Assembly (NCBI RefSeq): GCF_001540865.1 | Contig: NC_033631.1 | Coordinates: 8,321,740-8,385,739 of the forward strand | DNA length: 64,000 bases | Direction of reading: 5' to 3' | Source: Ananas comosus | Taxonomy: Eukaryota; Streptophyta; Magnoliopsida; Poales; Bromeliaceae | In this document: positions 22,262 through 32,876 of the stretch, piece after piece | How the letters are laid out: the number at the start of each line of letters is the position of its first letter | How positions within the stretch are numbered: the stretch's first letter is position 1 | Program-made: the position numbers and the translations under genes | Notes under the pieces: model-generated | What the model was told of the DNA's origin: nothing | Seen by the model: the letters and a program-made list of their open reading frames with translations, nothing else | The model's database searches: none

Positions 22262-23190
22262 TTCGTATCTGAACTATCGATCATTTTGGGTTAGGTATCT
22301 GACCTTTTAAAATTTTAATTTTATTATATAATCTTTCAATTTGTTTGATTTTAATCAGCTTACGGTATTTTGACTTCAAATTTTAAGCTAATTGTTTATT
22401 TTAATAAATTTATAGTTGCGAGAATTGAGTCAAGTATACGCACTAAATATAATAAAAATAAACGACATATTCAAATTTTTAAGCCAAAGTATTATTATTA
22501 TTCTTATTATTATTATTGTTTAGAAAGAGATAGTATGCTACCCGCTTCATTCATAAGATAAATGAATTATGCAACATGGGTGAGGCAGCGGACGGACTCA
22601 GGTAACGCGAACGAAAAAAAAAAAAAGAAAAAAAAAATTCTTTAGACTGTTAGTGCTGTTTTACTAAGAGAATTTGTCCCTACAGGTTCTTTAACTGCTT
22701 GATCATGGAGACTGCTAGTAGAGGGTTCGGTTGGATCTTTCTAAAGATCACATCATTTCTGACCTCCTAGGTGACGCACCAACAAGCTATTAGTCCAGTC
22801 AATCTATTGCAATGTGACTGTGGTCCATTACAAAGCTTCCACCTATCCCAGACCATAATCATGTCGTTTCCAAAGTCCGCAGGCTGTACACCCTCTAAGG
22901 CCATCGCCATTAAAAATCTAGTAAAGACGCATTGTGTGAGTAAATGATCTACGGATTCCTTTTCAGCCCCATAGAGTACACAGTCTGTGCTACTGGTCCA
23001 CCCTCTCTTTAATAAATTATCTACTATTTGGAACCTCTTTTTGAGAGCGAGCCAGCAAAAGACCTTTACTTTCAAGGGTATACGAAGGAGCCTATTATTG
23101 ACTAACTTAAATTAAATAAATTGGAAAGTTCGACGTTAGAATCTAAATTTCAAAAAATTGGATAGCTGATTCAGAATAGCAAATACGTCG
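22262..23190. mobile_element. MITE-like element (TATCTGAACTAT family) split by a LINE
   Basis: Left arm 22262-22489 and right arm about 23093-23190 match the arms around the solo LTR at 47.8-50.0 kb (TATCTGAACTAT, TTTAATAAATTTATA, then GACTAACTTAAATTA). The intervening DNA is the LINE fragment. Confidence 0.55.
22490..23099 (-). pseudogene. LINE-type retrotransposon 3' fragment (RT-associated zinc-binding region)
   Basis: Minus-strand translation from about 23092 gives RLLRIPLKVKVFCWLALKKR, then TDCVLYGAEKESVDHLLTQC, the zinc-binding region that follows reverse transcriptase in plant LINEs. Cys is replaced by Tyr in the first pair (CVLYG for the usual CxxCG). After WCVT a stop interrupts, then EVRNDVIFRKIQ continues in frame. 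It ends with CGGGTAGCATACTATC and a (TAA)n tail at 22490-22520. A dead, 5'-truncated copy. Confidence 0.75.
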
Positions 23191-23560
23191 GGTAAGTTTT
23201 ATATATCTTTGTCTTATTTCGACTAAAAAAAAAGCTTCAATGAAAAAATTCACAAATTAACTATACCTGGTTTGGTATCGTTTTGTTTTTTATTTTTTCT
23301 AATAGAATTTTATATATTAAAAGGTATAGAAGTGGACGGTAAATTATTTACAATCACTTCATCTGAAGTGTTTACTTGGCAACTAAAACTAAAAATTTGA
23401 AGCAATTTCTTTTGCTTCTATTTTTTTTTTTTTAAATAAACTATTTTTTAAATATTTTTTTAAGGACGGACCGTGAGCAAGTCAACAGTAATAAAAAAAA
23501 ATATTTTTTTAAGGACGTCAAATAACATAGAATTAATATTTAAAAATGTAAAAAATAGAC

Positions 23561-23851
23561 ACAATACCAAACAAGGACTAAGTTTTTGAATAATTGTATT
23601 TCAAACAGTATTTCTAAAGAAGCTCTAGGACTATAAATTAAAAATTCTCTCACCAAAATTAAAAAGTCAAATGATTGAATTGAGTAATTTTCAAACCAAA
23701 ATAAANACAATACCAAACAAGGACTAAGTTTTTGAATAATTGTATTTCAAACAGTATTTCTAAAGAAGCTCTAGGACTATAAATTAAAAATTCTCTCACC
23801 AAAATTAAAAAGTCAAATGATTGAATTGAGTAATTTTCAAACCAAAATAAA
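23561..23851 (+). repeat. 145-bp exact tandem duplication across one N
   Basis: 23561-23705 and 23707-23851 look identical, separated by a single N at 23706. Most likely an unmerged contig overlap rather than biology. Confidence 0.85.
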
Positions 23852-24170
23852 TGAAAAGAAACAAATAATCGCAACCACCACGTTCTTACCTTAATTACTC
23901 TTAGCCTTTTCTATTATATTAATTTTTTTAGAACAATCTTAATCTTAAACTTTTATATATAAATTAAATTTCTCCTATTTATATAATCATAAAACACCTT
24001 ACCCAACGCTATTTATTAACATAGGCCCTTGACTTTGTCCAATAATTTTAAGAAATAGCTTCTTATTCTTAATTTTGCCCACCTATGGTTCAACACATTT
24101 TAATTTTTCTATCTTTTCATTTAAAAAATTACACTAAATTATTCTATAATTTTAAAATAAGGTAACATAA

Positions 24171-24172
<2 letters not shown>

Positions 24173-24242
<70 letters not shown>
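24173..24242. repeat. (TA)n microsatellite, about 70 bp
   Basis: Uninterrupted TA run without a foldback element next to it, so it may be an empty target. 23852-25020 around it is AT-rich with no gene recognised. Confidence 0.95.
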
Positions 24243-24245
<3 letters not shown>

Positions 24246-25271
24246 AAATCATTGGATGATACATTAAAGCATTTCATAATTATATAATTGATCTACACTT
24301 CTCAAGCTAGCTTATATATGGTGTGGATATCATTTTATAACCTTTTAACAATAGGTTTAATTTTTCTAAATGCGACGCTGAGCCATAAAATGATAATGTT
24401 TTTATGCTCTAAACCATAGAAGAAAAAATTAATTAATTTTTTTAACAATGTTGCGCGTGCATACAATATGAGAATGTAAATTTTACACTTATAAATTTTT
24501 TGTGAACTATATTAATTAACTCACTTGTTTCATTATTATTATGTCATTTTAAAATTATTTGCCAAATTAGGAAACAATTTAATTAAAAATAATCTAATAA
24601 CATACAGCAATATAATTAAAGCATTCTTAATCTATTCAATAATCAACACCTGAGAAAGTTTCAAAATAGTAATTAAAAAGTACAATATACTCCAATTAAG
24701 AGGCAAAACAAGTAATGGAAATCATTTTTTTTCCCTCTATTTTTGATACGTTAATTATTTATTTTCTTAAGTATGATTAAAGAATAATTGAATAAATAAT
24801 GTTTTATGGAACTCCGTTTCTAGGAAAGTCGGTGCTTAGGAAGTTGGAATTGAAACGAAGTCGTCACTACCGCTTTAGTCCTCGCCGAATTCGTCGTGAC
24901 GTCATTTAATAGCGTCCCCTCTATTATTAGTCCATGTATTATTATTGTTATCGTATGCATGAGCAAATGATTCAAACCACTCTTCTTTTTTTTATTCTTT
25001 TGTTTTCTTTTTTGGATGGAGTTTAATTAATTGGACCGTTGGTCCCTAGCCTTTACCTCGTTTTCAGTTGGGTCCCTAATCTGTTTTTTTTTTTTCCTAC
25101 TTGATTCCTCATCTTTATATTTTGGTCTTAGTCAGTTAAGTCTCAATCATCCAAATTTTCTTTATACAATAAAAATAAATGGCATCAAGTCCAGTAAAGC
25201 CCATACGTATTCGTATAGATCACAATCATGATCTGATAGTTTTCTTTCAATATTGGCATCTCAGAAAAGAT

Positions 25272-25388
25272 TGGTTGTACGTCCGGCTAGACGGTGAAGA
25301 TTGTCGAATGCTTCAAAAAACGCATGAACTTGGCTGCATGTCCGGCCAGATGGTTAAGATTGTTGAATGCTTCAAAAAATGCAAGAAG
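25272..25388 (+). repeat. Two-unit tandem repeat, about 61-bp period
   Basis: TACGTCCGGCTAGACGGTGA and CATGTCCGGCCAGATGGTTA each lead into AATGCTTCAAAAAA. They lie in a short open frame of unknown meaning (25179-25406); I would not call that a gene. Confidence 0.6.
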
Positions 25389-25539
25389 TGTCGTATGCAA
25401 AGTTAAAGCTGTCGTAGATATCTATACCTTATATTAATTCCCGTAATTTTATCCACATGGCAAGTTTTGCTTAATTTGTGCATGTGGGGCTTACCTGTCA
25501 GTTATAGTATGTTTGACTTAATTTAGTGATCCAGGCTAA

Positions 25540-26050
25540 TTCAATCCCACGTCACCACGCCACTTCACATCCCATTCGTTCCTTCGCCCCCGCCTCTTCG
25601 ATCGCTCCCCGATTCCCACCACTTCGATCCCTGCCCCACCTCTTCGAACCCTCCCCCACAACCGCCGCTTCGATCCCTCCTCCGCCTCTTCAATCCTTCC
25701 TCCGCCTCTTCGATCTCTCTCTACACTTCATATATTAAAAGTTGAGTTCTTGCAGGCTTACGTGTCGATCCCTCCTTCTCTTGCGCGCCCCTCTCCCCGC
25801 TTCTTTCCTCTGTCTCCCCGCAGGGCGCGGAGGTCCTGCAGATCCGCGCCGAACTCTCTCAGATCTCTTTCCGATCTGCAAGGCTCTTCTTCTCCTCCTC
25901 CCCCTTGCCATCACGCGATCGATCGGAGGAGCTCGCAGGCCCCCGCGCCCTCTCCCCAGCGCTCGCGCCCTGTTCGACGAAATGCCGAGTAGATTGCAGG
26001 GCTCTTCGCGGGCATCGGAGAGGTGGGGCGCGATGCTGGGATGGTGGTAA
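25540..26050 (+). other. GC-rich, gene-like island, possible exon remnant
   Basis: Sharp rise in GC and CpG in otherwise AT-rich DNA. It starts with repeated CCGCCTCTTCGATC-like units (25560-25720) and continues as a 102-codon open frame (25742-26050) ending before GGTAAATG, a possible splice donor. The end of the frame reads ARALFDEMPSR, similar to a pentatricopeptide-repeat helix. The frame has no ATG start at its beginning and other frames are open too. It could be a promoter plus first exon, a PPR remnant or a captured fragment. Confidence 0.25.
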
Positions 26051-27000
26051 ATGTTATTCCTATACATATATATGTCTGATCATGTAAATAGAGGTATAAA
26101 TTAGCAACTCTAGGTAAAACTCTTTCCTTTCCCCTTTCCTGCAGCATGGTTTAAAACAAAAGGAGAAAAAAAAGAGCCCTGGAATCCGCAGGCTCCTCCT
26201 TTCTCCTTTCCTTCAGCATGGTTAAGTGCAACGGTTTGAGGAGGGGCCTTTTCCAATTTCAGATTTGGGGTCCCAAAGAATTCCAAACAAAAGTAAATAG
26301 GGGGGGAAGAACTGTAGTTCGGTCCTGTGCAGTTTATAGCAATGTTTTGTTTGTTGTGGGTTACTTTGCTTGCACTTGAATGTGATAAGAATTTGAACCT
26401 TCTATTCCCCGAGACTTTGTCTTCCCCGTTTTCCTCCGGTGCGATGATGACCTTTCCAATATCAGATGGTTGCGATAATTGAGAAAGGCCTGCGCTTTCT
26501 TGATTGGTAATGAGAGCACTTTGGATGGCTTACTTCTTAAGCAACCAGTTGTTCTCATTTGTACTAAGAATGGTTTCGGCGTGCGCATGGTTTCTAGCTC
26601 GGTCAGCACTATTAATCAGGAAGGCTTCGCTACCAATCTGATAATGCTTGATAACTAGTGGAGAATGATATTGAGAGTGATAAGATTGGACTTGACACGA
26701 TGAGCATTTGTACACGGAGCAAAGGTGACAAATCAGAGTGAAAATAGGTCATATGTGAAAAGGACGACAAACCCTAGGTGATACAAATGGAACCAAAAGT
26801 TACAAGTACGTAATATAGTTGTTAGCTATAATAAAGAACAAATAGGTCATTTCATATACTAGTTTTAACAAAATTTTTATAGAAACTAAGAGAAAGGATA
26901 TTTATGGTATTATTTATAGATTTATAAAAATAATATTAATATTGATAATTTTGAAGAGATATGTATGACATATTTCAAATCTTGATAGTTGTAGGCTTGT
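26051..27000. other. Interval after the GC island, unassigned
   Basis: Less AT-rich than its surroundings up to about 26700, with a repeated TTTCCTGCAGCATGGTT / TTTCCTTCAGCATGGTT (about 26130 and 26205). Short open frames exist on both strands but match nothing I recognise. It might be transcribed with the GC island. Confidence 0.3.
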
Positions 27001-27029
27001 AGCCTAAAATTGTTTCTAACTGTTAACAC

Positions 27030-27395
27030 GTTTGGTCCTCAAACTATGAGGCGAGTGACACTTTGATCCTCAAATTTTAATTTATTGTAAATTTTGATTC
27101 GAGCTATCAGAATTATTAGAATCAAGACTTATAACCCAATTTAACTAAATATTGATGTATCATTAATATAAAAGTGATGTAGTAGTGATCTAGCTAGTTA
27201 ATTATGCACTAACAATTAAGATATCACATTAATTTTATATCAACGATGCAATAGTATTTGGTCAACTAAATTAGGTAATGGAATTTGATTGCAACAATTA
27301 TAAAAGTTTGAGTAAAAAATTATAGTAAAAAATTAATTTTGAGGAGCAAATTAAGTGTTGCATACCTCATAGTTGAGAACCAAAGGTGCAATATA
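27030..27395. mobile_element. MITE-like element with TTTGGTCCTCAAAC ends, copy 1
   Basis: CGTTTGGTCCTCAAACTATG at the left and CATAGTTGAGAACCAAAGG at the right. Internal CTAAATATTGATGTATC and inverted ATGCAATAGTATTTGG. Relatives at about 46114-46405 and 59810-60275. Confidence 0.6.
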
Positions 27396-27551
27396 TTCCT
27401 TTTAAATACTGCAACATTATTCGTACATTCCCAAAGAGGTGTATATCATACATAACTTCACAAGTAAAAAACTTTTGCTCATTAAATAAATCGGTGTAAA
27501 TCATACATCCGGAAATGGAATGTATGAGCAGCTTTTTTTTCTTTAAAACGA

Positions 27552-27912
27552 AAGAAAACTTCAAATACCATCTCTATAGTTTCACGCTTTCTCACTTTAG
27601 TATTCTGTGGTTTAAATGTATCACTTACTATCATGTGTTCTTGTTATTCTCTTTTAGTTATTTCCTTTGCTAATTTTTTCGTTTAATCAGTAAGAAAATT
27701 ACAACTACGGGGTACTAAAGTGAAAATTTAGTAAACCAAAGAGTACTAAAGTAAATATTCGATAAAATATAACTGAGATATCTGAAGTTTTTCTATATTA
27801 CTGACGAAAAGAGAAAAATAAAACCACATGATATTAAAGTGATATACTTTAAACCACAGAATATTAAAGTTAGAAAGCGCAAAATTACATGATTAGTATT
27901 TGAAGTTTTTCT
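27552..27912. mobile_element. Mutator-like MITE, same family, copy 3
   Basis: AAGAAAACTTC to GAAGTTTTTCT, flanked by TTAAAACGA and TTAAAATAA (7 of 9 match). Contains TATTCTGTGGTTTAAATG and its inverted partner. Older than the two copies above. Confidence 0.8.
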
Positions 27913-28024
27913 TTAAAATAACATTACAAAACCTATTCTGTCACATTTTCTACAAATATAATTAATTTTTTAAAAAACTTAATTCCACATAATAAAAAAA
28001 ATCATTAGTGTGTATTAAAACTGT

Positions 28025-28310
28025 CCAAAATATCCGATATAATATACTCGATCCGGACCCTATCTGGACCGAAACCGAACCCGACAAAAAATTGATAGTA
28101 TATGGGTAAAAAAAAATACCTATTAAAATTTCGTGTATGGTTACGAATATTTTATATTCAGATCCAATTTAGATCCTATCCGTACTCAGTTTTGAACAAA
28201 TAGTATATGGGTAGTCACTATTCGAACCTGCTCAAATAGACTCGATTGATATATTAGTAACTTAAATATCCAGATTCGAACCCGACCCGAAGTTAAATGA
28301 ATAGAATATA
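28025..28310. repeat. Repeat with inverted GAACCCGACCCG-like words
   Basis: CGATCCGGACCC, GAAACCGAACCCGAC and GATTCGAACCCGACCCG are spread through an AT-rich block typical of plant MITE-like repeats. A weak relative lies near 61080-61290. Not classified. Confidence 0.35.
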
Positions 28311-28311
28311 T

Positions 28312-28347
<36 letters not shown>

Positions 28348-28350
<3 letters not shown>

Positions 28351-28889
28351 CGCTAGGCTCCTATGCTTTCGAAAGTACGGGAGGCTCCGTGCTTGTAAGT
28401 TGTTTTCGATGATGGGACATCCGATTCGGCGATCAGTTCCGTTAAACTTGATCTACGCTATTGGAACTATCTAGAAACTAAATTTCATAATTTTTTGATT
28501 TCGTTTGTCCAGTGAACGAGTAGCCTCAAAATGAACGGCTGAAAATGAAAATCTCATAAAAAACAGTGATAAAATATTCAAATTTTAAATCGGAAGTATT
28601 GATATTGCTACTGATGTTAAATAGAATTTTCTATTAAATTTTCATGTAATTTGGATACTTCTACACCGTTGAACTTAAAAATGTGCCACATCGACCGTTA
28701 AAATAGTTATTTTTTAGACCTTTTGATCGTTTAGTAAATGATGTCAAAAAAATCTAAAATTTGGTTTCTAGATAGTTCCAATAGGGTAGATCATACCTAA
28801 CGGAGCCGATCGTCGAAACGAACGTCCTATCATCGAAAACAACTTACAAGCACGGGGCCACCTGTACTTTCGAAAGTACGGAAGACGGA

Positions 28890-28892
<3 letters not shown>
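28348..28892. mobile_element. Long-body foldback MITE, full length, CTTTCGAAAG stem variant
   Basis: 545 bp between (GA)n and (TA)n. The left hairpin region CTTTCGAAAGTACGGGAGGC pairs with ACTTTCGAAAGTACGGAAGA at the right. Long inverted arms (TTTTCGATGATGGGACATCC / CGTCCTATCATCGAAAAC). The target-facing end is GCGCTAGGCTCCTATG, so its terminal word differs from other copies. Confidence 0.8.

Positions 28893-28942
<50 letters not shown>
28893..28942. repeat. (TA)n microsatellite
   Basis: TA run on the right flank of the foldback element. Confidence 0.9.
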
Positions 28943-28945
<3 letters not shown>

Positions 28946-29098
28946 CTAATTATATTTTTTTAGGATACAGAAACAGCATATCAACTATTCAGATCTAACC
29001 CGGTCTGTGTGTATAACTTTAACCACACGATGTTATTACGAGGAAGAATATGCTATGGCACATGAAAGGTTCCGAGAGTGGTGCTTAATTTCAACCAC

Positions 29099-29124
29099 TA
29101 TTATTATTATTATTATTATTATTA
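29099..29124. repeat. (ATT)n microsatellite
   Basis: About eight perfect ATT units. Confidence 0.9.
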
Positions 29125-29394
29125 ATTAACGTACCCACATGTGATCGTACATTAGCTTTGTCTCAAAACATAATGCATGTCACCTGGGTTTCCACCACCA
29201 AAAAAACAAAAAAAAAAAAGGTAAACTTTTTCAAAGCACGTAGATTCATGATCCACACGTATTATTTGATTAGCTCTATTTTTATAATGAGATTTTTTTT
29301 CCTTCCAGAAATTTTCACAATTTTTTTTTAAAAAAAAACACAAACTCTCATCGGACCACTAGAATTTGCTGTACGTTTCGCCGCATAAATTTTT

Positions 29395-29935
29395 GTGTTT
29401 GTGAGCAGCCGAAAATTATTTTCAGAATAAAAAATGTTTTTTGGTTTGTTTGGTTTGATTCAAAATAAATTTTTAGTAAAAGTATTTTATGAATTAAAAA
29501 AATTGAAAATTTCATTTTCGTAATTTTTCGGCAAAAACAAAAACTTCTGAAAGAGAGTCATTCACCCACTCTTTCTTTTATATTAATATACTATTACATA
29601 TTAATTTATTTATATATTATATTATTTTATATTATTATATATTATAATTTTAAATATATTTAAATATATAAATATAGATGATGATATATGTAGATATAAA
29701 TTTTAATTATAATATACGTAGTATAGTAATTATTTTTATAACTAATCTATAATATATTAATAACAAATATATATATATACTATATAATATATTAATATAT
29801 ATATATATATATATATATAATTATTTTTCATTCATATTTTTTCTTTCAACCAAATAAATATAGCTGAAAATTATTTTTCTTTTCCTACAAATCACGTAAA
29901 AATTCTGTTTCACCGAAAATTCTTTTGCAGTGAGT
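29395..29935. mobile_element. MITE-like foldback, same family, diverged copy
   Basis: CCGAAAATTATTTTCAG at the left and GCTGAAAATTATTTTTC with CGTAAAAATTCTGTTTCACC at the right around a TA-rich core. Borders approximate. 29938-30570 beyond it shows nothing recognisable. Confidence 0.5.
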
Positions 29936-30799
29936 ATCATTTCTCATAGTTATACATTGAACCCATCCGAAGCAAAAGCACTTGGCCCCAACTCACTCAA
30001 ATTTCACAAGCAACAAAATTCTGAATCCTATTTTAAATCATAGTGATATTTGTCAAAAACTATATATATATTTTTTATATAAAAAATCGTTTGGTATCTG
30101 TAAATAGTATATCGATTACATTCAAATTATCTATAAGATAAAATTTTAATTTTATACAGATAAAAAAAAAATACTTGCTGTCAAATTTTTTACGAATAAA
30201 AAGTCAAGATGTCTAAATCATCATACGTACGTGAAAATGATACCGAAAGTTGCGGTACACATCGAACCGCATGCACGCTGACCTGAATCTTTTTTATCTG
30301 CATGTGTGGGATCAAAAATTGTCCTGATAAAAATCCTTACGTGAAAGATATACACTCCCGACGCATGTATTTACAGAAAGTGAGAACAATAATTGTAGCA
30401 GTCTCCAAAAAGTGAATGCGACAAATAGTTTGAGCAAAATACAAACAATATCATCAAAACTAGATTAATTTGTATATCAAGCAAAAGAACTTATAAAAGA
30501 AGAATTTCGATTTCTGCAGTAAGATTTGAGAACTTCAGTTAACATGGTCAACTGGTCATTTCTGCAATTGATTGCAGCAGCAACAGCAGCAGCAGCAGCC
30601 TAAGCCACTTTTGTCTCTCCCCCAGTCCTTCGAATTTTTTTTTCAAGAATTAGGTGTGGGGTCAATTGTGGCAGTGCTTTCTTCCATGAAAAATGGAAGT
30701 AGAGATTTTTTTTTTAAAAAAAATAAAAAACAAAACAAACAAACAAAAAAGAAGCAAAGTAGAGTTGAAAAACTTCAAACTTCTTAGCAGCCCCCCCCC

Positions 30800-30815
30800 N
30801 NNNNNNNNNNNNNNN
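30800..30815. other. Assembly gap (16 N) in a poly-C tract
   Basis: C-run on both sides of the Ns. A nearby CAG run (30571-30600) gives a spurious poly-Gln open frame. Confidence 0.95.
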
Positions 30816-31367
30816 CCCCCCCCCCCCCACTGTTCTGCTGGGATCAGAATTGGCATATTCCATCAGGATAAAAATATGCCAAATTCTTATTTTCTTTTTT
30901 CTTTTTTTTTAAATGTCATGAAGCTTTCATTAATTACAGATAAAAAACTGACAGAGCTGTTTTTCTTATGAATCTCCTCTATAAATATCAAAGAACAACA
31001 TTTGTAATATCAATTTCTTTTGCGAATCACCATTCCAACTTGAAAAAGTTTACATAAAATGCAAAGATTTTAAAACCTCTGCAGTGCTCATCTAGTTCCT
31101 AAATTCTATGAGTTTGTATTGTTTTTTTATTATGCCAATTAAACCACACAAATTATTTGATATTTTTGAATATTCGAAGAACCTTAGAAGTATTTAAGCT
31201 ATCTAGCTCTCTGTATATAAAAAATTATTCAAAAAATGATAATATTCAGATGAATAATTAAGCAATGTTATCTATCCACCCAAAACGAAAGGGTAAATCA
31301 TACATCTGATCAATCCAAAAATAAATGTTTTCTTAATAACCTTATTAATTTTTTAATATTTGAAATA

Positions 31368-31803
31368 TGCTAAATCATAAAAAGCCCTTTTGCACTCCGG
31401 TGAATATCTTAATTACCCTCTTACATTAAAAATTTCATCAATTGCCTCACAATACTTTGTCACTATCTCAAATTGAGATGATTATTGAATTCAGCTGCAA
31501 AATTTTGTAAAAATAAATTTGCAGATACAATTATCTAATACGACAGAATTATATAAATTAAATAAATTGCTTATTAAAAACTATCAATTTTGATGCCATC
31601 AGCAAAATTGGAGATCTGCTTATCTAAATTTTTTTATATATTTTTGACTTACAAATAAGATATATATATATATAGAGATGTGAAATAATATAATGTGTCA
31701 ACTCATTTTAGTAAAATTTTACAGTTTTATTTATAATTTTTTAAAATGATCATAAACTGTAAGGTAATAATTGATACATAAGCGTGCTTTTTAAAATTTA
31801 GCC
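31368..31803. mobile_element. AT-rich MITE, GGCTAAATTATAAAAAAGCC family, copy 2
   Basis: TGCTAAATCATAAAAAGCCC at the left, GCTTTTTAAAATTTAGCC at the right. Internally parallel to 5935-6441 (TTGAATTCAGCTGCAAAATT, GAGATGTGAAATAATATAAT). Confidence 0.65.
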
Positions 31804-31863
31804 TTAAAAATAAAAAAATAAAATTATTAAATTGCTATTAGTTTTCAGGATTAACTATATGGA

Positions 31864-32310
31864 GCTCTATGTAAACATATTGAATAATAGATACATACCT
31901 ATAAAATTCAACATTTTATATTTATTTTTACAAAAGTTCTAATATTTTTAAATCTACCTAGCTGCTAGAATCCGTTAGAAAAAATGTAGTTAATCATAGG
32001 TAAGATACTTAATTCTGATTAATGAATAAGATAAATTAATCTTCTTACCCCTCTTATATTATTTGTGATAGCAAAAAGGAAAGAGAAGAATATTTCTACA
32101 TAGTTCTAATAGTTGGAGTTTTTGAAAGGATATATTTGTAATAGTAAAAATATTATTTCATTTATCCTCTGTTAAAAAATAAATAGTGATTCAACGGTAA
32201 CAAACTATAGAAACAAATATGAATACAGGTAAAATTTTATAAAAATAAACATAAAAAATTAAATTTTATAAAAATATATATTTATTATTTGATATACTTA
32301 CATAGAGCGG
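31864..32310. mobile_element. MITE-like inverted-repeat element just upstream of the PEPC promoter
   Basis: GCTCTATGTAAACATATTGA and AATAATAGATACATA at the left are inverted at the right as TATTATTTGATATACTTAC then ATAGAGC. It ends about 140 bp before the TATA box. No target duplication could be fixed. No open frame. Confidence 0.6.
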
Positions 32311-32353
32311 TGCGAAATTAGCTTAATTATTTAATAATTAGGAATACCTGCAT

Positions 32354-32459
32354 TGGGCCGTATATATTATTTACAGCCAATATTATACACAATCGAAGTA
32401 CACTGCACTGGTGCATAGAGGAGGAGGAGGGGAGAGAGACGACATTTTTTCTATAAATA
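32354..32459 (+). promoter_or_regulatory. PEPC core promoter: TGGGCC, CCAAT and TATA boxes
   Basis: TATAAATA at 32452-32459 lies about 250 bp before the start codon. CCAAT is at 32377-32381 and a TGGGCC motif at 32354-32359. Transcription probably starts near 32480-32490. A second TATA-like TTTATAAAG at about 32648 is less likely to be the main one because it would leave a leader of only about 30 nt. Confidence 0.6.
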
Positions 32460-32484
32460 ACCCCAGAGAGTTGTTCACTCTCTA

Positions 32485-32708
32485 CTCACGCTCCAGATCC
32501 CTTTCCCTTTTGATCTCTATCTCTTTCCGTTTCTTCTTCTCCCTCTTCCTCTCACGTTATTTGCCCTCCCAATCGCTTTTCCTTTTTCTCCACCCTCCTC
32601 AACCGCAATCCTCCAATTTCTCGTGCTCTTCTTCATCTATCTATCTATTTATAAAGAGTGTGGTAATAGCTGAGTTGGTTAGAGCGAAGGAGGAGGAGGA
32701 GGAGCGAG
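32485..32708 (+). other. PEPC 5' leader, CT-rich, no upstream ATG
   Basis: Pyrimidine-rich leader from the inferred start site to the ATG, ending in a GAGGAG repeat. I find no ATG between the TATA box and the start codon. The open frame that runs through it on the + strand is not the PEPC frame. A leader intron cannot be excluded. Confidence 0.55.
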
Positions 32709-32876
32709 ATGTCGCGGAACGTGGTGGAGAAGCTGGCGTCGATCGACGCGCAGCTGCGGCTGCTGGCGCCGGGGAAGGTGTCGGAGGACGACAAGCTCGT
32801 CGAGTACGACGCGCTCCTCCTCGATCGCTTCCTCGACATCCTCCAGGATCTCCATGGCGAGGACCTCAGAGAAATG
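32709..32876 (+). CDS. PPC: PEPC exon 1 (residues 1-56)
   Basis: Begins at the ATG and carries the regulatory N-terminus with Ser11. Ends in phase 0 before a GTAC donor. Intron 1 (32877-33357, 481 bp) is T-rich and holds nothing recognisable. Confidence 0.95.

Noticed and set aside
25179..25406. 75-codon open frame with an internal repeat
   Set aside because: The repeat is a DNA-level tandem duplication; no family recognised and no splice or promoter context.
25735..26147. Arg-rich open frames opposite the GC island
   Set aside because: GC-rich DNA is open in many frames by chance; no recognisable protein on the minus strand.
30572..30787. Poly-Gln open frame from a CAG run
   Set aside because: Short, low complexity, no exon context, next to an assembly gap.
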